From assembly GCA_023230665.1 (NCBI GenBank), contig JALNWY010000024.1, forward strand, positions 1 through 25,021: a stretch of DNA of 25,021 nucleotides. Reading direction: 5' to 3'. The number at the start of each line of letters is the position of its first letter. Within the stretch, counting starts at the first letter, position 1. The translations under genes were made by a program, and so were the position numbers. This document shows positions 23,983 to 25,021 of the stretch, one piece after another. The notes under the pieces are model-generated. The model was given only the letters and a program-made list of their open reading frames with translations, had not been told where the DNA came from and ran no database searches. This stretch comes from Deltaproteobacteria bacterium (GTDB taxonomy: Bacteria; Desulfobacterota; Desulfomonilia; UBA1062).

Positions 23983-24161
23983 CTTGGTTTGGTCCGGCAT
24001 ACCGGTCCAGCTCCATGTGCACACTCATTGCGGTTGTAATAATGGCATGGATCTTTGAAGGACAAGCCCTTCGACCCGCCTCCCCAGCCTTTAAAGACGT
24101 CGGAGAAGGCTTTCAGGGGAGATCCAAGCCTCTGTGCAGGGATGGGCAGAGGCGTTCGCAT
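23979..24161 (-). CDS. Small Cys-rich protein, coupled to the membrane protein gene
   Basis: Frame from ATG at 24161 (open further up to a GTG at 24275) giving about 60 residues and ending in TGA at 23979-23981, which overlaps the next ATG as ATGA. The C-terminus reads KDPCHYYNRNECAHGAGPVC followed by RTKPR. The Cys spacing C-x7-C-x7-C with a His resembles a CCCH-type or other small metal-binding motif. The codon bias is weaker than in neighbours and there is no good ribosome binding site, so the support is the overlap plus the Cys pattern. I do not recognise a family. Confidence 0.4.
   Translation of the reverse strand: MRTPLPIPAQRLGSPLKAFSDVFKGWGGGSKGLSFKDPCHYYNRNECAHGAGPVCRTKPR
24128..24153 (+). 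repeat. 7-bp inverted repeat
   Basis: GCCTCTG (24128-24134) pairs with CAGAGGC (24147-24153); CAGAGG recurs at 24165-24170. Upstream of a terminator-like element on the plus strand. On the other strand it lies inside the small Cys-rich frame. Confidence 0.4.
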
Positions 24162-24199
24162 AAACAGAGGTATGACCTCACGAGAAACCATATCTATAC

Positions 24200-24248
24200 A
24201 GGCGAAGGGCCGTTTCCGGCCTGTCTGTTCCGCCTTTTTGCCTTTTTT
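24200..24248 (+). terminator. Possible plus-strand terminator
   Basis: AGGCG (24200-24204) pairs with CGCCT (24231-24235), enclosing an inner stem GGCCG/CGGCC. It is followed directly by TTTT, G, CC and TTTTTT. No plus-strand gene precedes it within 900 bp, so if real it would end an unannotated RNA antisense to the minus-strand frames. Confidence 0.35.
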
Positions 24249-24280
24249 AAATCCGTATGAGCGTGGTGAGGCCACGAGTA

Positions 24281-24394
24281 TGAGATCGAGCCTGCCCTGC
24301 GCAGATAACCATCCTTTCCCCTCTGTGCCGACTGGGGAATCCTATTGTGCCCTTGTCTCTTGATATATAGGTAGCTTTACGCCGCTCGATCTCA
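24281..24394. repeat. 11-bp perfect inverted repeat around 92 bp
   Basis: TGAGATCGAGC at 24281-24291 is mirrored by GCTCGATCTCA at 24384-24394. No target duplication flanks it. It sits in the gene-free stretch between the decayed frames at 24408-24697 and the Cys-rich frame. The purpose is unknown. Confidence 0.5.
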
Positions 24395-24407
24395 ACCTTT
24401 CAGCCTG

Positions 24408-24697
24408 TTATCGGACCGGGATGCGAGCGGAAAAGCGTTCATGGGTTTCTGAGATGCGCCTGCGCAGATGGTGTCCATCGAACTCCGAGGAATAGATCAT
24501 GCGGATTTCATTCTCATATCGCCAGTCCAGATCCGAACGGACCCTGCACGCCCTCTTGAAGAGCCGCATCCCTGGCAGCGGAACCGGTGAAGAATCCAGC
24601 GGTCTGGATGCACTTTTCGGAAAAGCGCTGCCGCCGCTTCCGTGGTGGTATGCTTGTTCATGAGCCTGAGCGCAAGGTGAGGGGCCTTCAACCCCTT
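24408..24697 (-). pseudogene. Possible frameshifted coding remnant
   Basis: Two neighbouring minus-strand frames each look protein-like over half of the stretch. 'LMNKHTTTEAAAALFRKVHP' (about 24560-24660) in one frame is followed by 'RLFKRACRVRSDLDWRYENE' and 'IRMIYSSEFDGHHLRRRI' (about 24430-24565) in another. A single frameshift near 24560 would join them. I do not recognise the protein. The upstream gene ends within 10 bp, so this may be the cut-off tail of that gene. Confidence 0.3.
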
Positions 24698-25021
24698 TCA
24701 CGTGCGGTTCAGAACTGCCGGGATACGATCTTCAGGGGTGAGCACGGGCCGCCTCACAGGCATGGGGCTTTCACGGACGGGCACCGGGCTTTCCAGCGCC
24801 ATGGCCCTGGAATTCTTCTCGCAAAAGGTGGGAGGCTCGTAGGTCCATCCGCTCTCCAGGCGCTTTTGCTCCCGGCCCATGGCGAAGCGGGCGAAAACCC
24901 CCATAAACGGGCCTGCGATCCTCGCCTTCCACCCGCACAGGGCGTAGAGGTCTTTCAACATGCCTTTGAGCCTTGCGTGCATCCGCCGGTCGGCCCGGTA
25001 CCATTTCGTCATGGCCCACAG
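24698..25021 (-). CDS. C-terminal part of an unidentified protein (5' end outside window)
   Basis: The minus-strand frame is open from the window edge and stops with TGA at 24698. An ATG at 25012 exists, but the frame continues past it to the edge, so the true start may be outside. Visible sequence contains a basic helical segment MTKWYRADRRMHARLKGMLK, 'DLYALCGWKARIAGPFMGVF', 'ARFAMGREQKRLESGWTYEP' and PTFCEKN. This looks to me like the C-terminus of a B12-binding radical SAM protein, but I am not sure. After PTFCEKN the tail becomes Pro/Arg-rich with a short repeat (SPVPVRESPMPVR), unlike the body, and may be a replaced or extended end. Confidence 0.5.
   Translation of the reverse strand: MWAMTKWYRADRRMHARLKGMLKDLYALCGWKARIAGPFMGVFARFAMGREQKRLESGWTYEPPTFCEKNSRAMALESPVPVRESPMPVRRPVLTPEDRIPAVLNRT

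Noticed and set aside
24661..24715. GAGC...GTGCGGTTC resembling domain V of a group II intron
   Set aside because: The spacing between the conserved parts is about 50 nt instead of the compact domain V length and there is no reverse transcriptase nearby.
1..25021. tRNA, rRNA and CRISPR signals
   Set aside because: I looked for cloverleaf-type arms, rRNA-like blocks and regularly spaced repeats in the gaps between genes and found none.

Overview
The window looks like a gene-dense chromosomal segment of a GC-rich anaerobic bacterium. Most likely it is a deltaproteobacterial (Desulfobacterota, syntrophic or sulfate-reducing type) genome. That placement is inferred from the gene mix: a rubrerythrin-like protein, a single-cluster ferredoxin, an orphan acyl-CoA ligase, a TPR-tailed rhomboid, a phytoene-desaturase-like oxidoreductase and a GGDEF membrane giant. 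It is not based on any marker gene. Almost all genes lie on the minus strand; the main exception is the flavodoxin-like gene at 22128-23207. I see no tRNA, rRNA or CRISPR array.

Layout, left to right. 2-427 (-): nearly complete small protein of a deltaproteobacterial family, cut by the window edge. 946-2610 (-): AMP-forming acyl-CoA ligase. 2611-3458: gene-poor stretch with a decayed IS5-type transposase tail and a 10-bp inverted repeat. 3459-4427 (-): LpxL/HtrB-type acyltransferase. 4599-6260 (-): phosphoglucomutase. 6649-8298 (-): FAD oxidoreductase whose frame runs into a zinc-ribbon domain that also has its own ribosome binding site. 8449-9183 (-): SGNH-type secreted protein lacking the nucleophile serine. 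9296-10726 (-): NlpC/P60 lipoprotein. 11198-11392 (-): ferredoxin missing one cluster cysteine. 11569-14065 (-): three-gene operon (ParA fused to a glycogen-binding domain, a P-loop-less MinD-like protein, a degenerate nuclease-fold protein). 14349-14876 (-): rubrerythrin-like diiron protein. 15000-15293 (+): frameshifted gene remnant. 15294-16787 (-): rhomboid protease with TPR tail. 17189-17437 (-): small helical protein. 17861-21889 (-): very large multi-spanning diguanylate cyclase. 22128-23207 (+): FMN reductase fused to an SCP2 domain. 23335-23982 (-): membrane protein, preceded by a small Cys-rich reading frame overlapping it by ATGA. 24698-25021 (-): 3' end of an unfinished gene, followed by possible decayed coding sequence.

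The part most likely to be an undescribed system is 11569-14065. A ParA-type ATPase carries a C-terminal CBM48/AMPK-beta-like carbohydrate-binding domain and is tightly coupled to two partners that keep the outline but not the catalytic residues of a MinD ATPase and a PD-(D/E)XK nuclease. This suggests a positioning or sensing module tied to glycogen or another alpha-glucan; phosphoglucomutase lies 5.3 kb away. A second theme is redox and oxidative stress: the rubrerythrin-like gene and the oxidoreductase/zinc-ribbon gene share an almost identical promoter (TTGACT-N16-TATTAT), suggesting common control.
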